NCBI GenBank assembly: GCA_033439265.1
Contig: JAVTVX010000016.1
Span: forward strand, 12,945,201-13,009,200
Reading direction: 5' to 3'
Length of the DNA stretch: 64,000 nt
Source: Dillenia suffruticosa
Lineage: Eukaryota; Streptophyta; Magnoliopsida; Dilleniales; Dilleniaceae
The translations under genes and the position numbers were made by a program. Under the pieces are notes generated by a model. It was not told where the DNA came from. It saw only the letters and a list, made by a program, of their open reading frames with translations, and searched no databases. Of the stretch, positions 1 to 13,600 are shown piece by piece (position 1 is the stretch's first letter; every line of letters begins with the position of its first letter).

Positions 1-1782
1 TTTGTATTTCTTTCCTTGTGAATAAAATTTTTTCTTTGCCGATTAAAAAATAATAATAATGCAAGAGAAATAGGTAAAGAATGCATACACCGTCCCACCT
101 TTAGAAAGTTTTGATTTAAAATGTCTAAATACCATAACTTTAGTTTTTGATTGTCTAGGAAACTAATATAGATTTAGAGTTGGAAAAAAATAGAACGCCA
201 AACAAAAGTCCATGAACATGAGGTTGCTGTCAACGAACAAGCTTTATCAACTACTTCTTTCTCTGCTGAATGAACTATCTCCTACGTAAGTATGAAAGCC
301 TTGGATGCCCTTTGGAAACTACACCTGTAATTAGATGAAAATGTCTAAAATTGGTCTACGGTTAGCAACAATTTGTCAAAACCTAATGTCAGATACCCTT
401 GGCCATGGCTCACCATCTTATTCCTACTAATATGAAGCTATCTCTAGCTAGTGAAATAAAGAAGTTTGCATGATCCAATCAAACTGTTTCCAAACAAAAG
501 CTCGTATGACATAAAATTTCGAATTAGTCATCTTTCTCCTCCTTCTCTTACGATCATTCCTTTAAAAAGGTGAACAATAGAAAATAACAAAAGCAAATAG
601 ATACCCCACAATGCAATAAACAATAAGTAACTTAGAGATTATTCAGAACTTAGCATATAATTATGATAGTCATTATTTATGCTTCAAAATGGAGGACAAT
701 AGAAGCATAAAAAGCACTGCTAAACTTATTTTCCACCATTTATGAAAAAAAATAATGAAAAACAACATTTACTATGCTGTTAGACAATCTTTTCCTGCTC
801 TTCTGCCTTCACCTTGTCTCCCTCAGATCACAGCCTCCTCTTCTAGTACAAATCTGTAGGTTTAAACAAGCCAACAACTATATTTTTTGCATGTAAAAAT
901 TTCAGAATCCAAGTTGGGTTAGTATCACTTGCCTCTTTCGCCAATTAAGTATTCTAGATCTAGAAAATATTACAGAATTGGATCACCTTCTTTGGTTTAC
1001 AGTCCAAATGCCTTTTGGTTGATGGATGATCAATCTTCCATAAGCCCTTTAAATTTCTCTCTTTTTTTCTCTCTCAAAATGGCTTCACTTTTCATACACG
1101 TATAATCCAAGAGAAGAGAAAGTTTTTTTTCCCTAGAGAATTAAAGGGAAAGAGGGAGTTAAAGGGTGGTTACCAATATCCATCGCCTCATTCAAAATAT
1201 ATCATGTCACATACTCCAATTTAGTTACAAAAAATAACTTGTTATTAATAATGAAATGAGAATATTACCTGAAATATAGGAATTTGATATGAAATTGGAT
1301 ATTTAGAATATTGAAAACCTATATTTGACCAGTTCACTAGAAACTAAGTACCCTAAAAATGAGGTTTCTGAAATATTTAGAAAACAATAAGAAAAAGTCC
1401 CAGTAATTGTTTCTCATATATCAAATAAGTGAAAACCTATTTTTCTAAAATTTTTCTAAATTATCAGCCCTCCAAATAAAAGCCAACAAAGTTAGCCGTT
1501 TCGAGTTTTGTTCTCGAAAGGAAGAATTGACTTTTTATTTTTAAGGAATTAGGTTCTGAAACTATTTTTATTGAATTCAAATTGGGGTTTTTTTCCTTAT
1601 TTACGTATAATTCTTACTTAAATGGTATTACACAGAAATAAGTACCCAGTACACGGAAATAAGTAACCAGAACAATTAACCAGAACTGTTGAGTACCTAA
1701 AACACATTGGATCTTGACACCCAAGCATGGCCGCTGACCATCTTACCACGGATAAGCCACCACTAAAAATGTGATGAATATG
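1..1782. other. AT-rich intergenic DNA, nothing recognised
   Basis: No open frame of useful length, no recognisable protein homology on either strand and no repeat boundary could be found. The stretch is AT-rich, with short poly-T and poly-A runs. It could include unrecognised non-coding transposon sequence. Confidence 0.5.
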
Positions 1783-1886
1783 TGTCACTTGAAGTAGCCA
1801 ATTTGCATTTTATTTTCTCCATCCACTTGACACATGTCACTTGAAGTAGTCAATTTGCATTCGACCTCCTCTATCCACATGACACA
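1783..1886. repeat. 52-bp tandem repeat, two copies
   Basis: Two adjacent 52-bp units (1783-1834 and 1835-1886) both begin TGTCACTTGAAGTAG and end in a GACACA sequence. They differ at about ten positions. A shorter, more diverged partial third copy follows to about 1920. The repeat lies just upstream of a TATA-like sequence, an arrangement often seen in LTR U3 regions. Confidence 0.75.
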
Positions 1887-2027
1887 TATTTGGACACTTG
1901 TCAATTGCATATTTTTTTCATGCCACCCCATGATACATGGAAGGACACATGGTTTACATCTAGAACAAGAACTTTTCATTATCAACAAGTGTCCTAACAC
2001 TTGGCAAAAATTCATTACCCAGCAAAG

Positions 2028-2230
2028 TTTATAAATACCCCTTCTCCTCCTATTTTCCAAACAAATTTGGCCAAGAGGAAGAAAGAAAGAGAAAGTGAAA
2101 AGGAGAAAAATGAAGAAAGAAAGAGAGAGAGAAAGCATAAGAGAAAGAAAGAAAAGAAGAGAGAAGAGAGTGAAAGGAAAAAAGAAAACTAGTTAAAGAT
2201 CTTGATTAGCTCTTTGAGGTAAGTGTCCTT
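2028..2230 (+). promoter_or_regulatory. LTR-like promoter and purine-rich leader
   Basis: TATAAATA at 2030-2037 is followed by a pyrimidine-rich patch and then about 120 bases of almost pure purine (GAAAGAGAAAG type). The stretch ends in a splice-donor-like GAGGTAAGT near 2216-2224. TATA box, short leader and purine tract suggest an old LTR promoter, but no second LTR or TG...CA ends were found. It could equally be a decayed host promoter. Confidence 0.3.
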
Positions 2231-2255
2231 TGTATTCATATATGTTTATGCATAA

Positions 2256-2352
2256 CTACTATGATTTGCTACTGTAACTATGATTTTTTTACTACAACCG
2301 TGATTTTCTACTACAACTGTGATTTACTACCGTTATAATGATTTTCTTACTA
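2256..2352. repeat. Imperfect ~22-bp tandem repeat
   Basis: About five degenerate units built on ACTACAACTGTGATTT run head to tail. Length varies between units because of T-runs. No coding function is visible. Confidence 0.6.
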
Positions 2353-2539
2353 CTGCATTAATGTATGTGTTTCTGTTTGTTATATAAGCCGATGTGTGTG
2401 GAGATAGTTCGAGCAAGTAAGGAATTTGTCGAATATCAAAATACATATTGGTAGCACCCTATTAATGTAGATAAAAGGTTTGTCCACTTAATACGAGGGT
2501 GAGTGATAGGCATTTCCAGAAATGGACCTCGTGGGAGGG

Positions 2540-4870
2540 ATAAGAGGTTTGTTATCGAACTTTTCTCCATAGACAAAATTTTTCTCTATCATGATAAAAT
2601 CGTAAGAGATCACATCTCTATAAAATTTCAAATACAATTATCTTAAAAACTATTTAAGATAATAAATTGATCTATTCAATTTATATATTGTATCTTCATG
2701 ATCTTTAATGACAAACCGTCTAATTATGTCATATAGACTTTTTTCTCAGATTCTCTATTGAGAAAAGTAGTTTTCATCTCTATCTGACGCAATTCTAAAT
2801 CCAAATTTGTCACGATTACCAATAATAGGCGAATAGAGGTAAATCACATTATTGAAAAAAGATTTCTTCATAATCAATACTTTTTAAATTAGTGTAACAT
2901 TTGCTACTAGTCGAACCTTATATCTCTCAATAGTTCCATCTACCTTACACTTTGTTTTGAGAACCCATTTCTTTTCAATAATCATGTGCCCTATCAGAAG
3001 TTCAACCAATTCCTAATGTATGGTTGGACCTCATTGACTCCAGTTCTTTCTTCCATTGTCTTTTCCATTCACCTTTGATAGGACTAGATAGAGGTTCAAC
3101 TACATTTTTAGACTCTTTTTCATCTTCTGAAGAAAAAATAAGCACGTGACCTTCAATCTTAAAATAAAGTTTGGGCATCATTGTCCTAACACTTTTCCAA
3201 GTTTGTTATTTAATTGGATTGTTAGAATTTAAATTTCTTCAACTGAGATCAATATCATTTCAGTGACCTATTATGAACAGAGCCATCAGAAAATTAACCA
3301 ATTTAAACAGAGACTCTATGTCCATCACATCACCTCAATTAGGAAATTCACTCTCCAAAAATGTGATATTTTATTATTTATTTTTTACTATAATAACATC
3401 ATCTTGTTCACCAATGAACACTTAACCTTTAAACTTTTAGAGTATTTTATAAAGATACTCTTACTTCCATGGACATTCAATCTTACAAATTTATTGGAAA
3501 AATTTTAAATACAGATGGCAGATCCTCAAGGTCTAATGTCACTCAGATATGGCTTTCTACTAGTCCAAAGTCATATGGTGTCATTGGTACTGATTTTGAA
3601 GGCACTACTTTCAAAATATAGGCCACAATCAGCAAGGCATCTCCCAAAAGAAAATCAACAAATTAGCCTACGCAATCATAGATTTTATTATATCAACAAT
3701 ATTCTATTCTTTATCACTATAACACTATTCTACTAAAGTGTATAAAAAATGGTCAAATGTCAGATTATACTTATTTTATTACATAGATTCTTGATTTGTA
3801 GATATTCGTGCTACTTATCCACTCTCAGCCTTTATTGTTTTATCCATTTGATTCTAAACCTCGCTCATTAGCATCTAAAGCATTCATGTGATTCAGACCT
3901 TTGAGAAATCAACAGATATAGTCAAATCACGTGAAATCATCTATAAATATAATGAAATACAAAGGTCCATGTCTAGTCTTTACATCCATTGGACCATATA
4001 TGTCTGAATGGATTAATTACAGTGGAAATTTAGCCCATATAACCTTTTTAAATAGTTTTCTCATCATTTGGCAAGTATAACAATATTCAACTTAATAGTT
4101 AAACATTAATCCATCACATTGCAAAACCATTAAAACCATTTATAGGCTGTCCAAAACAAATAAACATGTTAGTCAAATACAAATTAATCCTATCTCTCTT
4201 AAACTTCAAAACATAGCCATACTTCAAAAAACAAAGCCATACTTCAAAAAACAAGAACAGATATTAAATTCAGTCGAATTCCTATCACGTAGAGAATATC
4301 ATGTAGGAAGAGAGTTCAACTACTTTATAACTTCAATTTATAAGTGCTAACTCTTCTAACCTCCACTCTTGTTTTGTTCCCTACATAGATCCATCTTCTA
4401 CGAAAATGCATTTAACGAAAATCAACAAATGCCTCTCGATCTATTCTTATATCTAGGGTTGTTCTTTTGTGATCCATCTCAGTCTCCTTTCTTTACTTTC
4501 TTTTGTTCCAATTCCTCTCATACTTAGAGTTTGAAACTATCTTGAAACTAAACTCTCTAACAAAAGCATCAGCTATAGATCTTGCAGCAAAAAACCGCTC
4601 ATCCTTAAGCTCAATGTAGCGAACAACATTTGCAAAAGTCTTCACACTCTGTTGTGAGTCAGATTGACTTTCTAATGCTCCCACTTGTTAGGAAGAGATC
4701 GGATCAAGATTTAAACTTTCTTCTTATTGGAGAAGATTTGACCAGCTAACTTCACCTCTCTTATCATATTAGACATGACTCTTAAATACTATTTGATACT
4801 GTGACTACGTCACCTTTTGTAGGTATCAAATTTTACAGCTAACTATCTAAGATAAGTCATACTGGCATCT
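2540..4870 (-). pseudogene. Degraded Ty1/copia retrotransposon, minus strand
   Basis: Read on the minus strand and across frameshifts, the Ty1/copia order is visible. At about 4870-4480 is a Gag (UBN2-type) segment containing RSLPNKWEH and VNLTHN. Near 4300-4250 is a gag-pre-integrase remnant (FLHDILYVIG). At about 4010-3850 is an integrase core start with SDIYGPMDVK and a FIDDFTRYDYI-like block. At about 3070-2600 is a reverse transcriptase N-terminal part with a GTIERYK-like motif. Stops and frameshifts are frequent and no long frame survives. LTRs were not identified on either side and the RT active site is not recognisable, so this is an old internal fragment. The Gag resembles the Tork-like group more than the Sirevirus copy further right. 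Confidence 0.8.
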
Positions 4871-6619
4871 CTATATTTCTTTTTAAGGTACACCCAAATA
4901 AAAAGAGTAATCGAATATTGCTCATAAGATAAGTTAGTGGCTTTTAATTACTAACTTGGTTTCTAAATTCATCTGATGTTATGAGCTTGGCTTAAGTTAT
5001 TTCTTCAAGTTTACGTCCATTTTGTTATGTTCAATTACGTAGATGGTTAACAGGTCACATTACTCGCTCCTGAATTTTACATGTAGATCACCAATTGAAT
5101 TTATAGCACACCATTCTAACGCTTTAATCAAAACACTATATTAAAAATGGAGATGATCAAAATACAACTCTCTTCATATGCACCTTAGAAAAATATATAT
5201 ATATATATATATATGTATTATCTTATCTTCTTAGCCTAATATTTTTCTACTAATAATGTAATACAATTATTCTGAGTTATTATATTAGTCATAAAAACGG
5301 TTTCTTTATTTTTTTTATAAGATAGATTTCACAACTAATATAACATGATATTATTAATCAAGTTCGTATTAAGAAGTGAAAGATGTATTTAGTTGAAAAA
5401 GTTCATATTTATGTGTACATAGGAGGTCCATTAGTTTATGCTAATTTGTCGGAAATGAAATTATAAACTTACGTACAAGAACCGGAGGATGGACAATAAA
5501 ATATTTTGGGCAAAATGACAGTTAGGGAGGTCAAAGATGAGACTATTGATCTCTCATTTTCAGGCCTCCTTGATCTCTAATTTTCTCTATTATCATTTCA
5601 TACTCCATGTGCTATCCATAAACAATCAATACTCCTGCAAACAAATTAAAAAAAAATGTCATCAGTTTAATACAAATTCTAAAAATAATCTCAAAATCTT
5701 GACATGTGAATCCATAAATAACAAAATTAAATCCATGGGCAAAACAGACACTCTATAAAACTCATTATAGGCAACTATACCATGGTTTTCATCTATGTTC
5801 CAACTCATATGTCTGAAAAAATAAATCTCATTTTGAGAATGCACATCTTTAATATATAACTAACAAGGACCACTAAGTGTCTATATTCTACACACGATTA
5901 GTACAAATCTAACTACACTTGCAAATCCTTGATCATTGATATGTGAGATAAAACATTGTCTCAAGTCGAAGGACAATATGCACTACCATGATCCAATTGA
6001 CAATTTGGTATTATAGACATTATCATGTTATTATTATTTCTACATCATGTTCTGCACTTTTATCACATAAATGTGTTTGTATCTCCTGATATGCGATTCA
6101 CTAGTCCATTAGCATTAATAACTCATTAATGAAGCTAACTTTGACACGCTACTATTTTTGGAGTTAAAGATATTCAGTTATAAATACTATGATCACGAAC
6201 AATTTTAAACATTTGGAATATAATGCTTTGTTACTCGTGTTCTCAACCTTTTGAAAATGAAGCATTCTCTACAATACTAAAAGTTAAGATTCTAATTATG
6301 ATAAATATGATTTAATCAGAAGCAATTTTATTAATATATTTGACCCTGGTGTTGGGGTACATAAGTAAGAAACAATTTTATTAATATATTTGATCATGAT
6401 TTTAGGAGATATAACTAACAAATTTTAAGTCCAATCTATAATATAAAACTAAAATACAAAGCTTGTGTCATCAATCCTCTAATTTAAACATTGTGACAGT
6501 GTATCAATTTCAAAGTTTTAGACATGTAATATTCATAGATAACAAACATGGATGGATTTAGGGGGCCATGGCTGGGCTGGTGTGGACTATGGCCCCCAAA
6601 GATCAATTTTATGTGGTAG
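4871..6619. other. AT-rich DNA without recognised genes
   Basis: No recognisable coding sequence. The first part may be the Gag N-terminus or 5' LTR of the minus-strand copia element on its left, but the ends could not be found. The stretch contains an (AT)n microsatellite at 5193-5214 and scattered short AT repeats. Confidence 0.5.
5193..5214. repeat. (AT)n microsatellite
   Basis: Eleven consecutive AT dinucleotides in AT-rich DNA. Confidence 0.9.
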
Positions 6620-7276
6620 TGTTGGAGGTGGGTTTCTCTCCACTAATGATAGCTTTGCTGACTCGAATGGAAAAACTGGCCATCTAAGGATCTTGATCAA
6701 TAAGACCTACAAAAAACCGTTGGAGGGTGCTTCGATAGAGAAAACTCTGATACTTAAGTTAGGGAATGGTTATCGAAAAGCGAAACAGACTGATAAAAAG
6801 GTTTGGTTATACCTTTGTATGCTATATGTAAATTTAGATAGCATACTTGACTGGAGACCTTATGATGTGTATATATATTGCTTCTATGAGTTTCGCTTGT
6901 ATACGGGGTGTTAAAACCCTAGTTTCCATATGAGAGTGTTTTGAGATCGCAGGATCCCTTAGGAAAAGATTTACATAAGTTTCAGAATCCTTCTTATTAA
7001 GAAAGTTTTAGTTACTAAGGGGGTTTCTTTCCTTATCGATTAGGATTCAAAGTCTCTTTGCTAACTACGAGATGTTGTTTCCGTGATTTAAGGAAAGTTG
7101 AATATTAGTCTAAGCTAATCAGATACTGAGCACTGAGGAGGTCTTGAGACAGATCAACCTCTTACTGAGTAAAATCTGGCCAATAAGAACTAAGAGAGCG
7201 GGCTGCCTCCCCCCAACTAAGAAGTTCATTGCATTAGTGTGGCTTAAGTTTTATGATATTGGACCATATATCATCA
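6620..7276 (-). repeat. 3' LTR of the Tat-type element
   Basis: This copy matches 15346-15786 plus 24599-24832 along its length, for example the shared GAAACAGACTGA and CCTTATGATGTG blocks. It ends in ATATCATCA, whose reverse complement begins with TG. The frame open across 6552-6914 on the plus strand lies within the LTR and is not a gene. Confidence 0.8.
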
Positions 7277-7979
7277 TTTGCCTTTACTCCTTGTCTCGTT
7301 TTAAAGAAAATGGCATAAGGAGTAAGTTTAAAGATCACTATTTGAATGGTCGCGGGGATATTAAAAGAGATAACTATCAAATAAATAATTCCTGAATAAA
7401 TGTTACGTGGGAAGTAAGAGAGATTGAATTCTTCATTCATTACGCACATCTTTCATTAGGGCATTTTATTGCCCGTAGTCATAGGGATCAGCCTTCATGA
7501 TTATAAATAGGAGAGGAGATTTCAATACAGTCTTGAAGTGATTTCGAGAAATCTAAAAGTGATTTTATGAATTCCTTCTGTTGAGAGTTAGTGCTTCCCA
7601 AAAATAGCTTGAATATAGGTTTTGAACTATAAAACCTGGTGACTTTGAAAACTTTTACTGATACAAGGCTTTATCAATATTGGGACTACTGATACAAGGT
7701 TCTATCATGACATTCAGAATCCCTGCATTATGGTGGAATCCCACCAAGGAGGTACATCCCTTATTGAAGATACGCTACGTTCGATAAAACATTCAGTCAT
7801 GAGAGTTCAAATGATAAGATAGGTTGTGGCTACCCATCGAAGAGATACATCCCTTATTGATGATATACTCATTCGATAGAGCATTCACTTACAAGAGTTC
7901 AAACGATAAAATGGGCCGTGACTATCCATCAAGGAAAAACATCTCTTATTGATGACATACTTTGAAAAATGTAGACATA

Positions 7980-8800
7980 TAGATAGATTAGTAAGTACAT
8001 ATGATAGTATAATAGGGTGGAGGACCATAAAGGTCTAACCTAACCATTTGACTAGATACGAGCAGAACGTGTTCCCACGAGAGAGTGACAATCATCATTG
8101 ATAGTAGATATGCGGGCAAGTTCCAAGTCCTGGGCATGATGGAGCCGTCTAGGTGATTAAAATTATATGTTCCTGGGTAAACTTCTGAGCATATCCGATA
8201 AGAGCCTTCCAATTGGTTGCAAACTTTCCCCTAGTTGAGGTTGACCGATGGTCTCCGCCTTCCTTAATACTAGATCACCTAGGTTGAATGTTTTAGTCTT
8301 GACCCGCTTGTTGTAGTATCATGCCATCTAATGTTGATAATTGGTTATTTGAATAGACCCAATTTCTCGCAATTCAGGGAGTAAAACTAACCGTTCATGT
8401 AATATCGTGCTCATATTGACCTACTTGAGGTGAATGAATGCTTATTTCCATCAGTATCACTACTTTGCAGTCATAAGTTAGACTGAATGGTGTTTTTTCC
8501 GTTGCCCTTCGAGACATTGTTTTGTAAGTCTAGAGGATGCTGTAGTGCTCATCTACCCAGCGATCCTTAACTTCATCCAATGCAGCCTTCAGTTCTTGTA
8601 GGATTGTTTGGTTCATTTACTGACTTGGTGAAGTGGTCGATAGCCATGACTAGGAATTTTTGTTGTCTGGTTGTCGATAGGAACGGTTCAAGAATGTCCA
8701 TTCCCCATTGGGCAAGCAGCCGTGGGCTTGTGATTTGGCAAAGTTTGGTGGAGTGGTGGCGTGGTGCCGCCGAGAGCATTGACATTTATCGCATTTTCTA
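7980..8800 (-). pseudogene. Tat-type integrase remnant
   Basis: Around 8785-8573 the minus strand carries AQWGMDIL followed by a KFLVMAIDHFTK block, the start of the integrase core with its first catalytic Asp. Further downstream (8500-8000, other frames) are a WTYKT...TPFSLTYDCK-like block, YYNKRV and GDLVLRKAE, the usual C-terminal sequence of plant Tat-type integrases. At least three frameshifts and several stops interrupt it, so it is non-functional. It lies between the RNase H remnant and the 3' LTR, as expected. Confidence 0.8.
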
Positions 8801-9229
8801 ACATAATCATCCACATCAGTTTTCATGGTAGGTCAATAATATTCTTGTCGGGGAGTCTTGTTTGCCAAATTACAAATAGGTTAATAATACCCAATGACCC
8901 TTAACTTCATTTAGTACAGCTTCGGATGGCAAGTTTGCTAATTACTCATGCTTCAAATAGGCCTCTATAGAGTCCTTCCAACTTGGTGAACTGTTCACCA
9001 AGTTGATTTGCTCAAACTCGTTGACACTCGGGTATGGTAGGCTCTCTATATAGGTTGTTCGACTAATTGCTTCCAAGTCGGAGCTAGTTAACTTTGAGAG
9101 AGTATTGGTTTATGTGTTCTCTGATTAAAAGATTTGTTGTATGTCCATTTTATCGAATTTGTCTACCGCTTCGCATAACTTGGTTAGATAATTTGCCATC
9201 AACAGTTCTTTAGTTTTGTAAATCCCTTT

Positions 9230-9620
9230 AATCTGCCTGAAAACTAACTGACAATCAGTGAAGACTCATGTATTCTGGGCTCCTAGTAATGCTGTGATTC
9301 ACAATCCAATCAGAAGTGTTTCATATTCATCCGATTATTGGTTGTTTAGAAGTTCAAATGGATGACGTATTCAATTTTGAAATTACCTGGTTCTACAAGA
9401 ATGAGTCCAGATCCGCTTCCTGAGGAGTTTGATGACCATCTACATAAAGGGTCCTTTCAGACAATGAGTATTCTTGTCGGTCATCAACTAGGGTTTACTC
9501 GATTTTGTAGTGAAAGGGTGCATTTGAGAATGAAATCGGCGAGGACTTGGCCTTTGATTGTCGATCTCGGTTGATATTCGATGTTGAATTCACCTAGTTC
9601 AATACTCTACTTAACGAGTC
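9230..9620 (-). pseudogene. Tat-type RNase H remnant
   Basis: The minus strand encodes STIKGQVLADFI, then a DGSSNSSGSGSGLILVEP block and a TTNNRMNM block. These match the RNase H of gypsy elements, with Asp of the first motif visible. The frame is broken between and after these blocks. Confidence 0.75.
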
Positions 9621-10019
9621 AACCTGAGGTATCTCTCTTTTATAGAATATACTTCAGAGGCTAATTGGTCCACAATGGTATGAGATTGGAAGTAAAGGTG
9701 ACGGTGTCTGGCAGTTATGACTAAGGGCAAAGGCCATCTTCTTTATAGGTCGGTAATTAACTTCAGACTCTTGAAGTGTACGATTAACATTATACAACAG
9801 CTTCTACATGATAAATTCTTGTCTCACAAGGACAGAGTAGAACACTCAATCAAAAATAGAGAGGTAAATGTAGAGTTTCTCACCAAAAATAGGTCAAGAA
9901 AAAAGTAGAGGCGACACAAGGTACTCATTGAGTTACTTGAACATTATTTGACACTCCGGTGTCCATACGAACTTCTGAGATTTTTTCAAAATATTATAGA
10001 AGGGTTTATATTTTCCCCC

Positions 10020-10620
10020 ACTCTCGACATAAACTGGTTTAGAGCTGCAATCCTCCCCATGAGACATTGCATTTCCTTCACCGTCCTCGACAGTGCCATG
10101 TCCAATATGGCTTGTATCTTCTATGGATTCACTTCGATCCCTTGGTTGGTAATAAGGAAACTTAGAAACTTTTTAGAAATGATTCCGAAGGTACACTTTG
10201 TTGGGTTCAGTCTCATGTTATAACGTTCAAATGTTGGAAATGTTTCTTCCAAATCTGCTACATGATCTTCAGCATTAGCGTTCTTTACGAGAATATCATC
10301 GACATAGATCTCCACATTCCTTCCAAACTATTCATTAAAGACCTTGTCGACCAACCATTGGAAAGTTGATTTGGCGTTCTTGAGGCCAAACGACAAAACC
10401 TTGTAGCAGTAGGTGCCGAACTCCATAATAAAAATTATTTTTTTTCGTCCTCAGGGCCATACGTATCTGGTTATAATCAAAGTATGCACCCATAAAACTT
10501 AAGAGTGGATGAACTGATGAATTGTCTACCAGTTTATTAATATTGGAGAGCGAACAGCTATTTTTTGGGCACGCCTTGTCAAGGTGGGTAAAGTCTATAC
10601 ACATTTTTCACTTGCCATTA
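10020..10620 (-). pseudogene. Tat-type reverse transcriptase, C-terminal part
   Basis: MCIDFTHLDKACPKN (RT motif preceding the active site) begins at 10604 on the minus strand. The active-site motif YVDD follows within the frame 10315-10121, then FGIISKKFL. The Asp normally found in the first catalytic motif (FMDA-type) reads Gly here (SFMGAYFDYNQIRM). The N-terminal part of the same RT lies at 14640-14348, with EVEYPKWLA near its end. The solo LTR 10621-14347 separates the halves. Joining across the insertion gives the family order but not an intact frame. Confidence 0.85.
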
Positions 10621-13600
10621 TGTCATGCCCCGACTCTCAATCGAAGGCCGTGAACAGTCGCCCGTTACCCCATATGTTGTCCATCACGCGACATACATAC
10701 CAAGACAACGCAAGACTAACATCTTCATCTGTTTAAAACTTGTTTTTCCTAAAAATATAATTTCCCAAGTAAAAAAAAAAATAAAATGCAACACTTTATC
10801 TCAATGCATTTCAATATATAAAGATACAATAATTTCGAGAGTTTCAACTTACATTTTTTTCATAACATAATTACAGTCATCCTATAAAATGTACATGATC
10901 ATTCTACGGATCTCAAGTATACATTATCAACTTTCATCATGGAAGAATAGTTGGTACTATACCCAAAACTCGACGTCTCCAAAATATATGTCAAGTGTGT
11001 CGAAAGTCTCTCGACACGTCACTTTACCAAGTCTATCATCAGACAAAAGTGAAGGGTGAGTATTAAGGAAAATATTCAGTGAGTGAGGGGATGAATATTA
11101 TGTGATCAATAGAATATGTGAACACAAAGTGTCAAAGTACATTTTTTTAAAGCATGAAGATACTATAAATCGAGTATGGCATTTTTATAAATCAAGTGAT
11201 CATGTATCATATATCATAATATCCACGTATATATCCTTTTATATTTTGAAAATCATTTAGAGTTTGTCAATAAAATATCCCCGACAATGGTCTACCACGA
11301 CTAATGACAGGCGCATTGGGGTTTTTTTTCATATATATATATATATATGCAAGTATAAAACCATTTAGTTTTCTACCCCGATGTTAACCACGGGCCTTAC
11401 CAAGTGCTAGATAGTGAAAATGCGCACTTCCTTCCCTTATGGTTCAATCGGCTAACCCGTGTCTATGCACACATATATATATAATCAATCATGTATACAA
11501 CCCTACCCGGTGCTAGACAGTGACGTTACACATGTCATTCCCGATTTGGTTTAACCGATCGCGACTATACATATGACATTTGGGGATACTTCCTGTAGAA
11601 CCGTATCCAGACACACATGGGGTGTCTCTACAAATGCTCTTCGTAGCTATGGCAGTCCACTAGGGATATCATCACATCATCTCATCATAAGTAGGCATTC
11701 GGCCCACACATTTCATTAAACAATTTCAAATCAGCGTGCTAATGTAATGAAAGTATATAAATCATATCGAGTTTTCAAAGAGTGACACGATATCATTTTA
11801 ATATAATTTATGGATGCATATCATTTGAATTAATCATTTGAGACACTCCAATGATTACAAAGATAAGTATTTATAAAATATAGATTAAATCTCATATTTT
11901 CACACATATCATAAAATATGTCATTTTGAAAAGGTATGAAACATGTATTTTTTCTCAATAAAAAATATAGTGTCAAAGTCTCACTCACAATATATGGGAG
12001 GGTATGTCACTCCCTAAAATGCATCACAATATGTAAGAAATGTGTTCCCCTCGTTCGGTCACTAAGGATGTCTCTACAATGGTAACACATAATATGTCAT
12101 AAAATTGAAAACCACCATATTAAATTGTATTTTTATTTAATTTTTCGTCTAAAATCAAGTCTTAGAGTATCATGGGTAGGCTTCAAATGTGTACATACAC
12201 TGTCCCATTTTCATCATCAACCTGGCAACTTCAAACGCTCATTTCCAAAGGCACACAATTCAGCCCGCAAGCTTCAAGATTCCTCATGTTTAAGGTTTCA
12301 ATTTCCTTTTCATATTGTGCATTCCAAAATCCTTAAAATGCGCATTTTCTCATGCATGCATTTTCGGCCTCAATGTTTTCCATACCTTTCTAACAAAACA
12401 ATACCACTTTAAACCACCAAAACCATCACTCTCATATTTTGTCTTTTTGTATAATCAAAATAGTTCGCAAAATTCCAGAAGTTAGTATGCTCACAATCTC
12501 ACCTCCTTTATGCACAAAATAATTCACATTTAAATTGTACATTGTATAATTCATCCTTTAAAATTTTATATATTTACACATCAATTGAATTCATTGCTCA
12601 TTCATAAGATTTCACATTCTAAACTCATTACACAAACACATGCTCGTACACATTCGTTACATTCTCGGCTACTCACCAAACAAACACACATTTTATCACA
12701 TCACCTTAGCACATGTATACTAACTATACATGCACACACATCATTATCGCATCATTTCAATCAACAATCATACACATATATTTATCACTTTTGTATTAGA
12801 ATTCTGCACACATTCCTCATGTCATTTAGGTTCCACTTAGACTCTAAGTTATAGAATTATGCTAAAATATCATATTAAAACATTCGCACAAGGTTTTCAT
12901 ATTTTAGCAAAGTACAGAATTCTTTTATCTCAGATTTTGATGCTTCAAGCCCAACCAAGACCTCTCTGCAAAAGATCTCTCTCTCCTCCTTGCTCTTAAC
13001 TCTCGGCCTCCTCTTGTTCACCAAACTAGGCGTCTCTTTTTTTGCTCCAAACTTAGATATGTTGTGTTAGGGTTTGAGGGAGATGAATCTACACAAACAT
13101 TATCGAATGGCATTTGAAGAAATCAAATCTTTCTCCAATGGGGTTGCTCTCGATCTAGAGAGAAAATTGGAGAACTTTTGTTTCTTTCTTTTTGAACATC
13201 TCAAGAGCTTAGAAGTAAAAGCTAAGTGTTTAGCTTTGTTAAATTTTGCTCCATTAAATCCTAGCTCTTAAACATTCTCAAGATCAATTCTATACTCTAG
13301 GATTACTTGGTCACAAGCAAGTGTTCACTCTCTTTCAACAAGAAGCACTCATGGTTTTGCTCTTTTCTCACACTACAAACTCACTTTCTCCCACTACCAC
13401 TCTAGTCTTCATTAATTGTATGTCTCCCACCAATCAAGATCCAAAAACTCATAATTTTGATCCAATTCCAAGCCAAATCCTTACCATTTGTGTATTTTCA
13501 AGAAAACCTGCTCTTTCACTCAATGAATAGTATATTTGTCTCCCACTAACTCAATTCAAGGGTCCAAATTAATTCATCTCAATTCAAACTTAATTTCCAC

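Noticed and set aside
6552-6914. 120-codon open frame
   Set aside because: It spans the edge of a Tat LTR and is broken in the sister LTR near 15383-15598, so it is not a gene.
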